From Romboutsia_E sp900604535 (lineage in GTDB: Bacteria; Bacillota; Clostridia; Peptostreptococcales; Peptostreptococcaceae), in NCBI RefSeq assembly GCF_900604535.1, contig NZ_UWOT01000006.1:1-64000 (forward strand): a DNA stretch of 64,000 nt, written 5' to 3'. Below are positions 43,643 through 52,861 of the stretch, in pieces. A model generated the notes under the pieces. The model saw nothing but the letters and a program-made list of their open reading frames with translations, searched no databases and was not told the origin of the DNA. The number at the start of each line of letters is the position of its first letter. Positions within the stretch are counted from its first letter, which is position 1. Made by a program: the position numbers and the translations under genes.

Positions 43643-43942
43643 ATGACTTTAAATTGTTCAGTACATAATTGTGTTTATAATACATCAGGAACTTGTTATG
43701 CAGGCAGCATAGAAATATTAGGAAGTGATGCAACATCTACAAAAAATACTACTTGTGCTACTTTTACACCTGAGGATTCTAATAGAAGTTTTAGCAATAA
43801 TACTAGTAATACTTTTACTACATCTAGTGATATAAAATGTAAAGCAAAAAAATGTACTTATAATAGTGATTATATTTGTACAGCTACTAGTGTTCATATT
43901 AATTTAAATAATGCATGTTGCGATACTTTTATATGTAAATAA
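43643..43942 (+). CDS. Protein with two DUF1540 domains
   Basis: 99 aa from the ATG at 43643 (GGAGG 8 nt upstream). Two Cys-rich DUF1540 units, CSVHNCVYNTSGTC...C and CKAKKCTYNSDYICTA...CC.TFIC, are joined by a Ser/Thr/Asn linker. Each likely binds a metal ion. These proteins are typical of spore-forming clostridia; the function is unknown. Confidence 0.85.
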   Translation: MTLNCSVHNCVYNTSGTCYAGSIEILGSDATSTKNTTCATFTPEDSNRSFSNNTSNTFTTSSDIKCKAKKCTYNSDYICTATSVHINLNNACCDTFICK

Positions 43943-43984
43943 ATAAAGACCTATCTCTAAATTAAAGAGATAGGTCTTTATTTA
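43941..43984. terminator. Terminator after the DUF1540 gene
   Basis: AAATAAAGACCTATCTCT pairs with AGAGATAGGTCTTTATTT, 18 bp perfect. Confidence 0.88.
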
Positions 43985-44041
43985 ATGAGCTACTTTTACT
44001 GTAATTAAAGCATATATTATCAAATTTTAGAGAGGCCTTTT

Positions 44042-44872
44042 ATGAAAAAGATTGGATTAAGGACTATTAAAACTGGAATAGCAGTATTTCTGGCTACATT
44101 AGCAGGAAAGTATGGAATTATAGAAACACCAGTGTACACTGTTTCCGTATGTATATTTTCTATAAAGAATACAATGAAAAGTTCTGTTTCAGAAGCATAC
44201 TCTAGAATTATCGGAACTTTATTAGGTGGTTTAGTCGGATATGCATTTGCTTTATTCATAAAAAGCAACATTATTAGTTCTTCACTTGGAGTTATTTTTA
44301 TAATACATCTTTGTACATTAATTGGGATTTCAGATTCAGCAGGAATAGCTTCAGTTACTTTTGCTGCAATTATTATAGGTATTGGTAAAAGTAATCCACT
44401 GCACTATTCTATAATGCGTACATTTGATACTATGGTAGGTATTTTAATTGCGTTGTTAGTTAATTATGGTATAAGCCGTAAAAAATATTTAAAGTATTTA
44501 TTTAATTCGTTCAATTTAACGCATGATGATTGTATTTCTTTAGTTTACACTATGTTAGAAAAAAAAGATTTTTCATCATACTCTAAATACAAAAATGAGT
44601 TTTATAACCTAGAAAATTACTATACTCAACTTATAGATGAAGTAACTTACTCAAATGGAGATATCGATTTAAAACAAATTCACTTATATTTTTATATTTG
44701 TGAGCAAATACTTCATCATACTCATGGATTATATTTATTAGAAAAAAATCCATCTAAAGAAAATACTACTTGTTACAACTCTATTTTTAATTATCATATA
44801 AATAGTATTTCATTTTTATTATCTTGTGCTTCTAATAAGAATTTTAACTTTGATAATATATTTAAGAAATAA
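44042..44872 (+). CDS. FUSC/DUF939 aromatic-acid exporter family protein
   Basis: 276 aa. Four or five membrane helices in the first 145 residues with the family pattern GLRTIKTGIAVFLATL, FSIKNTMKSSVSEAYSRIIGTLLGGLVGY and DTMVGILIALLVNYG. A cytoplasmic helical C-terminal domain follows. Substrate unknown. GAGAGG precedes the ATG at close spacing. Confidence 0.88.
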   Translation: MKKIGLRTIKTGIAVFLATLAGKYGIIETPVYTVSVCIFSIKNTMKSSVSEAYSRIIGTLLGGLVGYAFALFIKSNIISSSLGVIFIIHLCTLIGISDSAGIASVTFAAIIIGIGKSNPLHYSIMRTFDTMVGILIALLVNYGISRKKYLKYLFNSFNLTHDDCISLVYTMLEKKDFSSYSKYKNEFYNLENYYTQLIDEVTYSNGDIDLKQIHLYFYICEQILHHTHGLYLLEKNPSKENTTCYNSIFNYHINSISFLLSCASNKNFNFDNIFKK

Positions 44873-44928
44873 AAAATATATAAAATAGGAATAATAGTAT
44901 GGTATTAAATAATAGGAGGTATAAATAC

Positions 44929-45414
44929 ATGAAGGTTACATTTCAAGGTTCACCACTAACATTACATGGTACACAAGTTAAGGTAGGAGATACTGCTCCT
45001 GACTTTACAGTTACTGATAATGATTTAAATGATTTTAAATTAAATGATACAAAAGGTAAAAAAGTTTTTTTAACAGTTCCATCATTAGATACTCCAGTAT
45101 GTGATACTGAGGTTAGAAAGTTTAACACTGAAGCAAGCAAGCTTAATAATGTAACTATATACACTATATCTATGGACTTACCATTTGCTCAAGGTAGATG
45201 GTGCGGTGGTGCTGGTATTGATAAAGTGAAAACTTTATCTGATTATAAATATAGAGATTTTGGTAAAAAATATGGCGTTTACATAAATGAATTAGGTCTT
45301 TTATCTAGAGCCGTATTTGTTGTAGACGAAAATAATAAAATAACTTATATAGAATATTTAAATGAAATAACTGAAGAACCTAATTATGATAAAGCATTAG
45401 AATCTTTAAAATAA
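44929..45414 (+). CDS. tpx: Thiol peroxidase Tpx
   Basis: 161 aa from the ATG at 44929 (AGGAGG 9 nt upstream). Atypical 2-Cys peroxiredoxin that reduces lipid and alkyl peroxides with thioredoxin. Peroxidatic Cys58 (DTPVCDTEV) and resolving Cys92 (GRWCGG) lie at the classic positions. It is convergent with bcp and shares a terminator, so two peroxide-defence genes sit tail to tail. Confidence 0.96.
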   Translation: MKVTFQGSPLTLHGTQVKVGDTAPDFTVTDNDLNDFKLNDTKGKKVFLTVPSLDTPVCDTEVRKFNTEASKLNNVTIYTISMDLPFAQGRWCGGAGIDKVKTLSDYKYRDFGKKYGVYINELGLLSRAVFVVDENNKITYIEYLNEITEEPNYDKALESLK

Positions 45415-45458
45415 AAAAATGTAGTTACTTATTTTTATATAAGTAACTACATTTTTTA
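45414..45458. terminator. Terminator shared by tpx and bcp
   Basis: AAAAAATGTAGTTACTT pairs perfectly with AAGTAACTACATTTTTT. Confidence 0.88.
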
Positions 45459-45460
45459 CA

Positions 45461-45916
45461 TTATCTTAGATATTCAAGTATTTCACTTACATTTTTATCT
45501 GTTTTAACCTTATCATAAACTTTTTCTATAATTCCGTTTTCATCAATTATATATGTTGTTCTTACTACTCCCATACTTACTTTTCCATATAGTTTTTTTT
45601 CTTTCCATACATCATATTCTTTTATAGCTTCAAGTTCTGGATCTGATAATAAAATAAATGGTAACTCATGCTTAGTTGCAAACTTTTCATGAGATTTTAT
45701 ACTGTCTTTACTAATACCTATTACTACTACATCCTTATTTTTAAATTCATCATAATTATCTCTAAATGAACAAGCTTGCTTAGTACATCCTGGAGTATTA
45801 TCTCTTGGATAAAAATATAGTACTACTTTTTTATTTTTAAAATCTGATAAACTTATTAAGTTTCCTTCTTTATCTTGTAGTTTAAAATCTGGTGCTTTTA
45901 TTCCCGCTTCTAACAT
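45461..45916 (-). CDS. bcp: Thioredoxin-dependent peroxiredoxin Bcp
   Basis: 151 aa from the ATG at 45916 (ATAGGAG upstream); a longer frame extends 30 codons upstream without a ribosome site. PRDNTPGCTKQACSFRD carries peroxidatic Cys44 and resolving Cys49. The family reduces organic peroxides with thioredoxin. Confidence 0.95.
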   Translation of the reverse strand: MLEAGIKAPDFKLQDKEGNLISLSDFKNKKVVLYFYPRDNTPGCTKQACSFRDNYDEFKNKDVVVIGISKDSIKSHEKFATKHELPFILLSDPELEAIKEYDVWKEKKLYGKVSMGVVRTTYIIDENGIIEKVYDKVKTDKNVSEILEYLR

Positions 45917-45978
45917 AAAATTTTCTCCTATATTAATATTATTATTACATATTATACCAAATAATTTAATATTTAAAA

Positions 45979-46012
45979 CAAAAAAGATGCTAAAATATTT
46001 TAGCATCTTTTA
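45979..46012 (-). terminator. Terminator after ilvE
   Basis: AAAGATGCTAAAA pairs with TTTTAGCATCTTT; on the minus strand it is followed by a T-run. Confidence 0.8.
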
Positions 46013-46026
46013 GTTTAATAAATTTA

Positions 46027-47064
46027 TTACTTAGCACATTGTTTTTGTAATTTTACTATCCATCCTTCTGGTGCTTCAATATCTCCAAATTGTATTCCAT
46101 ATAAAGTATTATATAATTTAGTAATCTTTGGTCCGGCCTCTTCTTCACTATGGAATATACGCTTTTTACCATTATAAGTTATACTTCCTATTGGTGTTAT
46201 AACAGCTGCCGTTCCACAAGCTCCAACCTCTTCAAACATATCTATATCATCTATTTTTATTTCACCTTCTATAGCTTCCATTCCTAAATAATCTCTAGCT
46301 ACTGTAAGTAATGAATTTCTAGTTATACTTGGTAGAATTGATGGTGAATCTGGCGTTATAAATTTATTATCTTTAGTTATACCAAAGAAGTTAGATGTTC
46401 CAGCTTCTTCAATAGTTGTGTGAGTTTCTGGATCTAGATATATGCAATCTGCGAATCCATCATTTACAGCTATTTGATGAGGTAGCATTCCACAAGCATA
46501 ATTTCCTCCTACTTTTACTCCACCAGTTCCATAAGGCGCTGCTCTATCAAATTTAGCAGTAGTCATTTTTACCGGATTAAATCCACCCTTAAAATAAGGA
46601 CCTACAGGTATACCAAATACACAGAATATGTATTCTGGCGCTGGTCCTGCTCCTATATTATCACCTGTACCTATAACAAATGGTCTTAAATAAAACGTTG
46701 CTCCAGTCCCATAAGGTGGAACATATTTCTCATTAGCTTCTACAACTTTAAGACATGCATCTATAAACTTATCTATAGGAACTTCCGGCATTAATATTCT
46801 TTTACAGCTATTTTGTAGTCTTTTAGCATTCATATCTGGTCTAAATAACTGTATATTTCCAGATTTAGTTGTATATGCTTTTAGTCCTTCAAAACATTGT
46901 TGTCCATAGTGAAGAGATGTAGCACTTACACTTATAGATATTTTATCATCATCTTGAAGTGATCCTTCATCCCATTTACCATCTTTCCAATAAGATACAT
47001 ATATTTTATCTACTTTTTGGTAATTAAAACCTAGTTCACCCCAATTTATATTTGCTTTTTCCAT
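46027..47064 (-). CDS. ilvE: Branched-chain amino acid aminotransferase
   Basis: 345-aa fold-type IV PLP enzyme transferring amino groups between Leu/Ile/Val and 2-oxoglutarate. Motifs: LHYGQQCFEGLKAY (about 53-66), RPFVIGTGDN, GGVKVGGNYACGM with the PLP lysine, and EEAGTSNFFG. The long form is typical of eukaryote-like/clostridial IlvE. ilvA lies nearby on the same strand. No T-box leader was seen. Confidence 0.95.
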   Translation of the reverse strand: MEKANINWGELGFNYQKVDKIYVSYWKDGKWDEGSLQDDDKISISVSATSLHYGQQCFEGLKAYTTKSGNIQLFRPDMNAKRLQNSCKRILMPEVPIDKFIDACLKVVEANEKYVPPYGTGATFYLRPFVIGTGDNIGAGPAPEYIFCVFGIPVGPYFKGGFNPVKMTTAKFDRAAPYGTGGVKVGGNYACGMLPHQIAVNDGFADCIYLDPETHTTIEEAGTSNFFGITKDNKFITPDSPSILPSITRNSLLTVARDYLGMEAIEGEIKIDDIDMFEEVGACGTAAVITPIGSITYNGKKRIFHSEEEAGPKITKLYNTLYGIQFGDIEAPEGWIVKLQKQCAK

Positions 47065-47188
47065 CTTTATTCCCTCTTTCCAAACTTTATTGTACTTTTA
47101 ATATATAATAACATAGTTTCAAAGTATGTTATTATTATTTTAATTTCTGTATTTTTTATAAATATTATTTATATTGTAAACATGATAA

Positions 47189-47241
47189 AAAGTAATAAAA
47201 AAGAATTCTCTAAAAGGAGAATCCTTTTTTATTACTTTTTA
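47189..47241 (-). terminator. Terminator after the 62-aa gene
   Basis: AAAAAGTAATAAAAAAG.ATTCTC against GAGAAT.CTTTTTTATTACTTTTT, a long stem overlapping the gene's 3' end. Confidence 0.75.
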
Positions 47242-47420
47242 TCTAATTTACTTATTAATTTATCTAGTATTTTTTTCTCTGTAGCATGTGTTTTGTTCTC
47301 TTCTTCAGTTATAGATGTATTTATAAGTCTATAGTATTTATCTTCTGATTCTTTACTATATTTATGTACTATTTCCTTTAATAAAGTCATTTCATCATGG
47401 TCTAGTTTTAAGTTTTTCAT
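47232..47420 (-). CDS. Small helical protein, unknown function
   Basis: 62 aa, charged, predicted all-helical (LDHDEMTLLKEIVHKYSKESEDKYYRLI...EKKILDKLISKLDKK). AAGGAGGG precedes the ATG and a terminator follows, so it is a likely real gene. No family recognised. Confidence 0.6.
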   Translation of the reverse strand: MKNLKLDHDEMTLLKEIVHKYSKESEDKYYRLINTSITEEENKTHATEKKILDKLISKLDKK

Positions 47421-47486
47421 TTTACTATCCCTCCTTATTTATTGTTACTTATTTATTATTCTTTTTTAATTCTTTTATTAAATATA

Positions 47487-47520
47487 AAAAGAGCAATACA
47501 TAAAAATTATGATTGCTCTT
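47487..47520 (-). terminator. Terminator after ilvA
   Basis: AAGAGCAAT and ATTGCTCTT pair across a 14-nt loop, with a T-run on the minus strand. Confidence 0.65.
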
Positions 47521-47559
47521 AATACTATATTCAATAACCTAAATTTATATTATTGAAAT

Positions 47560-48762
47560 TTACATTATTTCAAATCCAGCATCTTTTATAGCTTTTTTTA
47601 TTTTAGCTATATGTTCATGATTAAATGTTTCTATTGTCATTTTAGCATTTAACTTACCTATATCTCCTGTTGAAGATAAATTTGCTGTAATTATATTACC
47701 ATCAAGGGCACTTATTATTTTACTTAGCTCTGCTAATCCACCAGGTCTATCTTGTATAGCAGTTTCAAATGAATATCTTCTACCACTTTTAGTAAGTCCA
47801 ATAGAAATTATCTTTTGAAGAGTATTAACATCTATATTACCACCAGATATTATACATACTACATTTTCATTTTCTTTAGGTTTATACTTACCACTCAGTA
47901 TTGCAGCAGTTGTTACAGCTCCAGATCCTTCTGCAATTACCTTTTGATTTTCCATTAAAAATAATAGTGCTTGTGATATTTCATCTTCTTCTACTAATAT
48001 AACTTCGTCTACTAAATCTTTTGCTATTTCAAAAGTAATATCTCCTACAGTCTTAACTGATATACCATCTGCAATTGATGTTGATTTGAAAGCAGTAGTT
48101 ACTTTTCCATGTTTTATGGATTCATGCATAGAAGGTATATTTGCTGTTTGTACCCCTATTATTTTAACATTAGGATTAAGAGCTTTACTAGCTATAGCTA
48201 CTCCTGAAATAAGACCGCCACCTCCAATTGGACATATTATAGTATCAACTTTATAATCCAATTGTTCAAATATTTCAAGTCCTATGGTACCTTGACCAGC
48301 TATGACATATTTATCATTAAATGGATGTAAAAATGTTGCTCCAGTTTCTTTTTGTATTTCAACAGCCTTTGCATAAGCATCATCATATACTAATCCATCT
48401 AAAACAACTTTTGCTCCGTATCCTTTAGTTGCTGTTACTTTTGCAAGTGGCGCAGTTGATGGCATTACTATTGTTGCATCAATCCCATTCATTGTTGCAC
48501 CTAATGCTACACCTTGAGCATGGTTTCCAGCGCTTGATGCTATAACTCCATTGGCTTTTTCTTCTTCTGTTAAATTAGCTATTTTATTACAGGCACCTCT
48601 TAATTTAAATGAACCAGTTTTTTGTAAATTTTCGCATTTATAATAAATATTAGCATTTGTCATATTGCTTAGTTTTACACTTTCTAGTATATCAGTCTTT
48701 TTTACAATACCTTGTATAACTTTTTTTGCATCTTGTATATCTTTTAGTGTGATATTTGTCAT
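47560..48762 (-). CDS. ilvA: Threonine ammonia-lyase with ACT domain
   Basis: 400-aa PLP enzyme deaminating threonine to 2-oxobutyrate. The PLP lysine is Lys53 (TGSFKLRGA), the phosphate loop GGGGLISG lies near 182-189 and SSAGNHAQG is present. The last 75 residues (RYSFETAIQDRPGGLAELSKII...) form an ACT-like regulatory domain. It is the TdcB-like, single-ACT form rather than the two-ACT biosynthetic enzyme. It can feed isoleucine synthesis with the nearby ilvE. Confidence 0.93.
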   Translation of the reverse strand: MTNITLKDIQDAKKVIQGIVKKTDILESVKLSNMTNANIYYKCENLQKTGSFKLRGACNKIANLTEEEKANGVIASSAGNHAQGVALGATMNGIDATIVMPSTAPLAKVTATKGYGAKVVLDGLVYDDAYAKAVEIQKETGATFLHPFNDKYVIAGQGTIGLEIFEQLDYKVDTIICPIGGGGLISGVAIASKALNPNVKIIGVQTANIPSMHESIKHGKVTTAFKSTSIADGISVKTVGDITFEIAKDLVDEVILVEEDEISQALLFLMENQKVIAEGSGAVTTAAILSGKYKPKENENVVCIISGGNIDVNTLQKIISIGLTKSGRRYSFETAIQDRPGGLAELSKIISALDGNIITANLSSTGDIGKLNAKMTIETFNHEHIAKIKKAIKDAGFEIM

Positions 48763-48892
48763 GTTCTCACTCCTATTGCTTATTTTTTACACAAATATAT
48801 ATTTTCCAATAATCAAATTTTATATTTTACATTTTTTATTAAGCTTGGGGAATTATAAATATACATAAGTTATTTTTGAAAGGAAGAATTCT

Positions 48893-50098
48893 ATGACTAA
48901 TAATAATAGTAATTATAAATATGTAATTGAAGTATCAGGATTTATATTAATGGCGACTACTTTTAGTATAATCAATAGTGTAAGTACTATACTTATAGCT
49001 CCAGTTACACATGCTCGAGGATTTACTATAAGTGAATACTCTTTTTTATTTACAATTAATGCCATAACAATTTCTATATGTTCACCAGTAATTGGTACTT
49101 TACTAAATAAAGTTAATATAAAAATTATAATGACTCTATCTTCTCTATTAGCAGGAGGTGGATATATATTATACGGTTTTGCCAATAGTATATTTAACTT
49201 TTATCTTATTGGGATAATTGTTTCTATAGGAGTATGTGGATTAACAACAATACCAATTTCTACAATGATATCTGATTGGTTTGAACCTCATAAAAAAGGT
49301 TCTATAATGGGTATAGTTTTTGCTGGAATTGGTACAGGTACATTTTTTTGGATGCAATTTGTATCTAGAATATTAGAAAATTATAATTATAGATTAGTTT
49401 ACCTATTATTAGGATCAGTCGTTTTAGTAGTATCTCTTATAATTAGTTTATTTATAGCAAGAAGACCTTCTCATGCTTATATAAAGGCTAAAGAATTAGG
49501 AAATGATTATGATGATAATTTAAATAATAAAAATTTAAATTTTAAAGAGATATCTCAAACTCCAAGTTTTTGGTCTTTTACAATAGGACTTTTTTTAATG
49601 GGAATAAGTTTTGCTGGAATTAAGCAACATATACAATCTTACTTATCTATTTTAGGTTATCCACTTAATTTCAATGCTAATATAGGTTCAATTTTAGCAG
49701 TAGTTGGACTTATTGCAAATATAATTGGAGGAATATTATTTGATAAATTTAAAACTAGAAAAGTATTAACTGGTCTTGGTATCATAACTATTATAAGTAT
49801 AATATTTTTACTTATTGCTAATAAACCTATATTTGCTTATTTGTTTGCAATATTCTATGGAATGACTATGTGTATATCTTCTATTTGGCCAGCATTTGGT
49901 GTGAGTAAAATTTTTTCTGATGATAACTACTCTGTTATATTCGGTATAGCTAATATGTTTATGACAATAGGTGCTTCTATTGGACCATTTTTATCTGGAT
50001 TAATAGCAGATACATCTTATGGATATAAAACTGCTTGGTTAATATATCTAGTAATAACAGTTACTTATTATTCATTATTTATTAAAACGACAAAATAG
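48893..50098 (+). CDS. MFS transporter (oxalate/formate antiporter-like)
   Basis: 401 aa, twelve membrane helices. The sequence ISDWFEPHKKGSIMGIVFAGIGTGTF after TM4 (about 125-150) and the large loop near 195-215 match the oxalate/formate and monocarboxylate-type MFS branch. Substrate is unknown. GAAAGGAAG precedes the ATG. It is divergent from ilvA. Confidence 0.88.
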   Translation: MTNNNSNYKYVIEVSGFILMATTFSIINSVSTILIAPVTHARGFTISEYSFLFTINAITISICSPVIGTLLNKVNIKIIMTLSSLLAGGGYILYGFANSIFNFYLIGIIVSIGVCGLTTIPISTMISDWFEPHKKGSIMGIVFAGIGTGTFFWMQFVSRILENYNYRLVYLLLGSVVLVVSLIISLFIARRPSHAYIKAKELGNDYDDNLNNKNLNFKEISQTPSFWSFTIGLFLMGISFAGIKQHIQSYLSILGYPLNFNANIGSILAVVGLIANIIGGILFDKFKTRKVLTGLGIITIISIIFLLIANKPIFAYLFAIFYGMTMCISSIWPAFGVSKIFSDDNYSVIFGIANMFMTIGASIGPFLSGLIADTSYGYKTAWLIYLVITVTYYSLFIKTTK

Positions 50099-50127
50099 CC
50101 TTGTAAAAATATACAAGGCTATTTTTT
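50092..50127. terminator. Terminator after the MFS gene
   Basis: AAAATAGCCTTGT pairs with ACAAGGCTATTTT across an 8-nt loop with T-runs. Confidence 0.82.
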
Positions 50128-50906
50128 ATCCAAAGAATTTTATTCCTAACATTAATATACCTAATACTACTAAAACTATTCCCGTTACACTATTAAGTTT
50201 TTCTTGAGTAGCTTTATTAGCAAACTTAGATGTTACCCATACACCAAGTAAAGTAGCTATTACACAAGTTATAAGAGCTATACTATCACCTAATCCTCAA
50301 ATAACCATATGGCTAGCGGCTCCTGTAAATGCAGTAAACGACATTATGAACACACTTGTGCCTACAGCTGTTTTAAATTAGACCCTAAGATACTAGTTAA
50401 GATGATTAACATCATCATTCCTCCATCAGCACCTATAAATCCACAAATAAATCCTACTATACATCCTGATATTGCTGATTTTATATATTTTTTATTTTTA
50501 ATATCCACTTTTATACTAACATTTTCTGATGATATAGATAATTTCTTCAACTATGTCTGCTTTTATAACTGGTTTAACTATAAATTTTATACCTAAAAGT
50601 AATGTCATATATATAGAAAAATTACCTAATGTTTTTTTGAGGGACTAGTGAGGCTAGGTAACTACCTATTGCTGTAAATATTAGTGTAGTTACAAGCATA
50701 ACTATGCCATTTTTTATATCTATATTTTTATTCTTATAATAAGTATATGCTGATACGGCTGATGCTAGCACATCACTAACTAATGCTATTCCTATTGCTT
50801 CATATGCATTAAATCCTAAAATTGTAGTAATCATTGGTGTTATTATAACAGCTGCAGAAAGTCTTGCAAGTCCTGCTATAGTATATATTAACAATGAAAA
50901 TAACAT
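50126..50906 (-). pseudogene. TauE/SafE (TSUP) family exporter, multiply broken
   Basis: Frame pieces from 50906 leftward read a TSUP membrane protein: ARLSAAVIITPMITTILGFNAYEAIG, then GNF-IYMTLLLGIKFIVKP, then GFICGFIGADGGMMMLIILTSILGSNLK, then FIMSFTAFTGAA and VTGIVLVVLGILMLGIKFFG. Four lesions separate them: one extra A in an A-run at about 50632-50638, a one-base slip near 50540, one missing A near 50376, and a TGA in MVI*GLGDS near 50301. Joined, the length is normal, about 255 aa. The gene is dead as written. Confidence 0.88.
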
Positions 50907-50913
50907 ATTTATA

Positions 50914-51042
50914 TTTCTCCTTCTTTTATAAAATTACTACTCATTTCTATAAAACTTTAGTGAAAATTTTAAGTTCTTCTTCTCCAATGCCTTCAGTTAA
51001 GTTTTTTATTATCTGTGCCATCTCAATAATATAATCTTGCAT
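50914..51042 (-). pseudogene. MarR-family regulator remnant
   Basis: A strong AAAGGAGGG precedes an ATG at 51042 reading MQDYIIEMAQIIKNLTEGIG then EEELKIFTKVL and a stop at 50947. A shift continues it as MSSNFIKEGEI, ending near 50914. This resembles the C-terminal dimerisation helix of MarR proteins (LTEEELEIFxKVLxK). The DNA-binding domain is absent. A MarR-type operator remains upstream. The identification rests on a short segment. Confidence 0.45.
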
Positions 51043-51060
51043 ATACCCTCCTTTAAAATA

Positions 51061-51074
51061 GTTAACTTGTTAAC
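51061..51074. promoter_or_regulatory. MarR-type operator-like palindrome
   Basis: GTTAACTTGTTAAC, similar to the TTAAC-type palindromes bound by MarR/OhrR proteins, lies directly upstream of the MarR remnant. Confidence 0.4.
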
Positions 51075-51162
51075 CATTTTGTTTATATTTAGGTATTTAA
51101 TTATATCTAAGCATTAATAATAGGTTTTTTTTCATTTATATATACTCTCTCTATTATATTCT

Positions 51163-51662
51163 TTATTTTTCCTTATATAAAATATTAAAAGCAAACCAAC
51201 CTATAGATCCACCTAGTATATTTAGTATTAAATCTTCTGGATAAAAGATTTTTAAATTTGATATATACAAAATATTAATAACTAACTTACTTAGTTCTAT
51301 TGTGAATGATATTAGAAAAGATGTTGAAATAGACTTTTTTAAACTTCTTCTATTTTCATACTTTATACATAAATATATGATAAATGGTGATAAATTAATA
51401 TATTTACTCCAGTATGTATATGTGAAATAGTAATTCTTACAAGTATAAATATATATATTGTAAATATACTTGTCAAAACTTCTTCCCATATTCTAATTCT
51501 AATCTTATTTTTACTTTTATTCATTAATATTATAATTCTTGTAATTATCCAAATTAATAAACATAAAGCTAATAAACCCTTCAATCTAAATAAATGCATA
51601 TTTGACTTCTCCCTAAATGACAATTCTCCCTCTTTAATATTGTTACTTATTATTTTATTCAT
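51163..51662 (-). pseudogene. VanZ-like protein with internal deletion
   Basis: The N-terminal part from 51662 reads two membrane helices and EEVLTSIFTIYIFILVRITI then GVNILIYHHLSY. This is the VanZ start, but it runs into a stop at 51363. From about 51385 another frame reads the VanZ end: RRSLKKSISTSFLISFTIELSKLVINILY then PEDLILNILGGSIGWFAFNILY. The middle (about 45 residues between HHLSY and the KRR-SLKK helix) is missing, so a deletion also shifted the frame. Confidence 0.8.
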
Positions 51663-51767
51663 AACTCATTACAATTTTATCATAACATCGGTGCGAAAAT
51701 TGTCTAAACATAGGATTAAATCAACTTTTAATAATTAATTTAAATAAATATACGTTTACTATATAAA

Positions 51768-52314
51768 TTATACACTCATTCCAAATTCTTCAGCTATTTT
51801 TTAAACCTTCAGTATTTTTTATATCACCTTTTTCATTTAATCCCTTAAAATATAGCTTTCCTATATCCATCCAATTTAAATAATCAACTATTAAATCATA
51901 TGAGTCCAATATACCATCAAAAGCACTATCATTAATGTCTTCTCCACATACTAATATTGCGCATTCTTTCCCTTTTAAACTTCTTTTCCCTATAGAAAAT
52001 GGATAAAACTTATCTATTAACATTTTAAGTTGTGATGGAAATGAAAACCAATAAAGTGGAGTTGAAAATACTACTATATCTGCATCTTCTATTAATGGTG
52101 CTATTTTATTAAAATCATCATCCATACAAAATGCTTTTTTATTTTGAAAACATTGTCTACATGATTGACATGGTTTTATATTAAGAAAAGCTGCTTGCTC
52201 TTTTTTTACAATATGACCAACTTTTCTAGCACCTGATATAAATGCATCTGCAACTAGATCACTATTGCCCTTTTTCCTTGGGCTACCTGTAATGACAAGT
52301 ATATTCTTCCACAT
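51768..52314 (-). CDS. Flavodoxin-fold NAD(P)H-dependent FMN reductase, altered C-terminus
   Basis: Reads 174 aa to a stop at 51790. The N-terminal FMN loop ITGSPRKKGNSD (about 8-19), the CQSCRQCFQ-x-C cysteine motif of iron-sulfur-flavoprotein-like proteins and FSTPLYWFSFPSQLKMLIDKFY are present. The last codons read GLKNS and stop. Removing one A from the six-A run at 51797-51802 gives GLKIAEEFGMSV and a stop at 51768, the expected ending. So the last few residues are probably frameshifted; the enzyme core is intact. The coordinates cover the restored end. Confidence 0.82.
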
Positions 52315-52491
52315 ATAAAAATCCTCACTTATTTAACTTAACTTTGTATGTAATAATATATTCTTATAAAAACTTTTATATTACACTACTTCTTACTATA
52401 TTTCGCTTAAGAACAAGTTCATTTTTTATTAGGTTAAAAATTACTTTCATTTGGTAAAATACTTATATGTCAAAACATAAGGAGAATAATT

Positions 52492-52812
52492 ATGATTATA
52501 AATATAACTGATCCAGCCAAGTCTAATCTAGATGATATGTTTAATAATTATAATCTTATAGAAAAATATTTTATGGTTTATATTCAACAAATTAGTTCAT
52601 GATATGGACCTATATTTTATGTATCTCTGGATGAGCCTACTGGTAATGATACTGTATTTAAAGTTGATGATTATAATGTCATTTTAAATACAGACTTAGC
52701 AAATAATATAGAAGTAATTAATATTTTTTATTCTGGTGGATTATTTAGAGTAAGTACAGACCTTGTTTGGAATGAAGAGTATTACTATGCACCTTGGTCT
52801 AAACCATGGTGA
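52492..52812 (+). CDS. HesB-like protein with in-frame TGA, candidate selenoprotein
   Basis: AAGGAG precedes the ATG at 52492. The frame runs 106 codons to a TGA at 52810 with one internal TGA at 52600-52602 (codon 37). Around it: YIQQISS-TGA-YGPIFYVSLDE. The paralogue at 7067-7390 reads FAGFG-Cys36-SGPSFGLALDE, so the TGA aligns with that Cys within one residue. Downstream homology continues (FKVDDYNVILNTDLANNIEVI...GGLFRV) for 69 codons. HesB-like proteins are a known Sec-containing family. The alternative is a nonsense mutation, since neighbouring genes are broken. The tail is aromatic (YYYAPWSKPW) instead of Cys-rich. No SECIS stem could be proven by eye. Confidence 0.6.
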
Positions 52813-52861
52813 TTATTTATAATTGATTATTGAATTTTAATTTTTATAATTAGTTTTTTAT

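Noticed and set aside
47065..48892. T-box leaders before ilvE or ilvA
   Set aside because: The upstream regions are short and lack the T-box AGGGUGG-type sequence and antiterminator stem.
50295..50310. TGA in the TauE/SafE remnant as a second Sec codon
   Set aside because: It falls in a membrane segment with no Cys/Sec in the family, and the gene has three further frame lesions.
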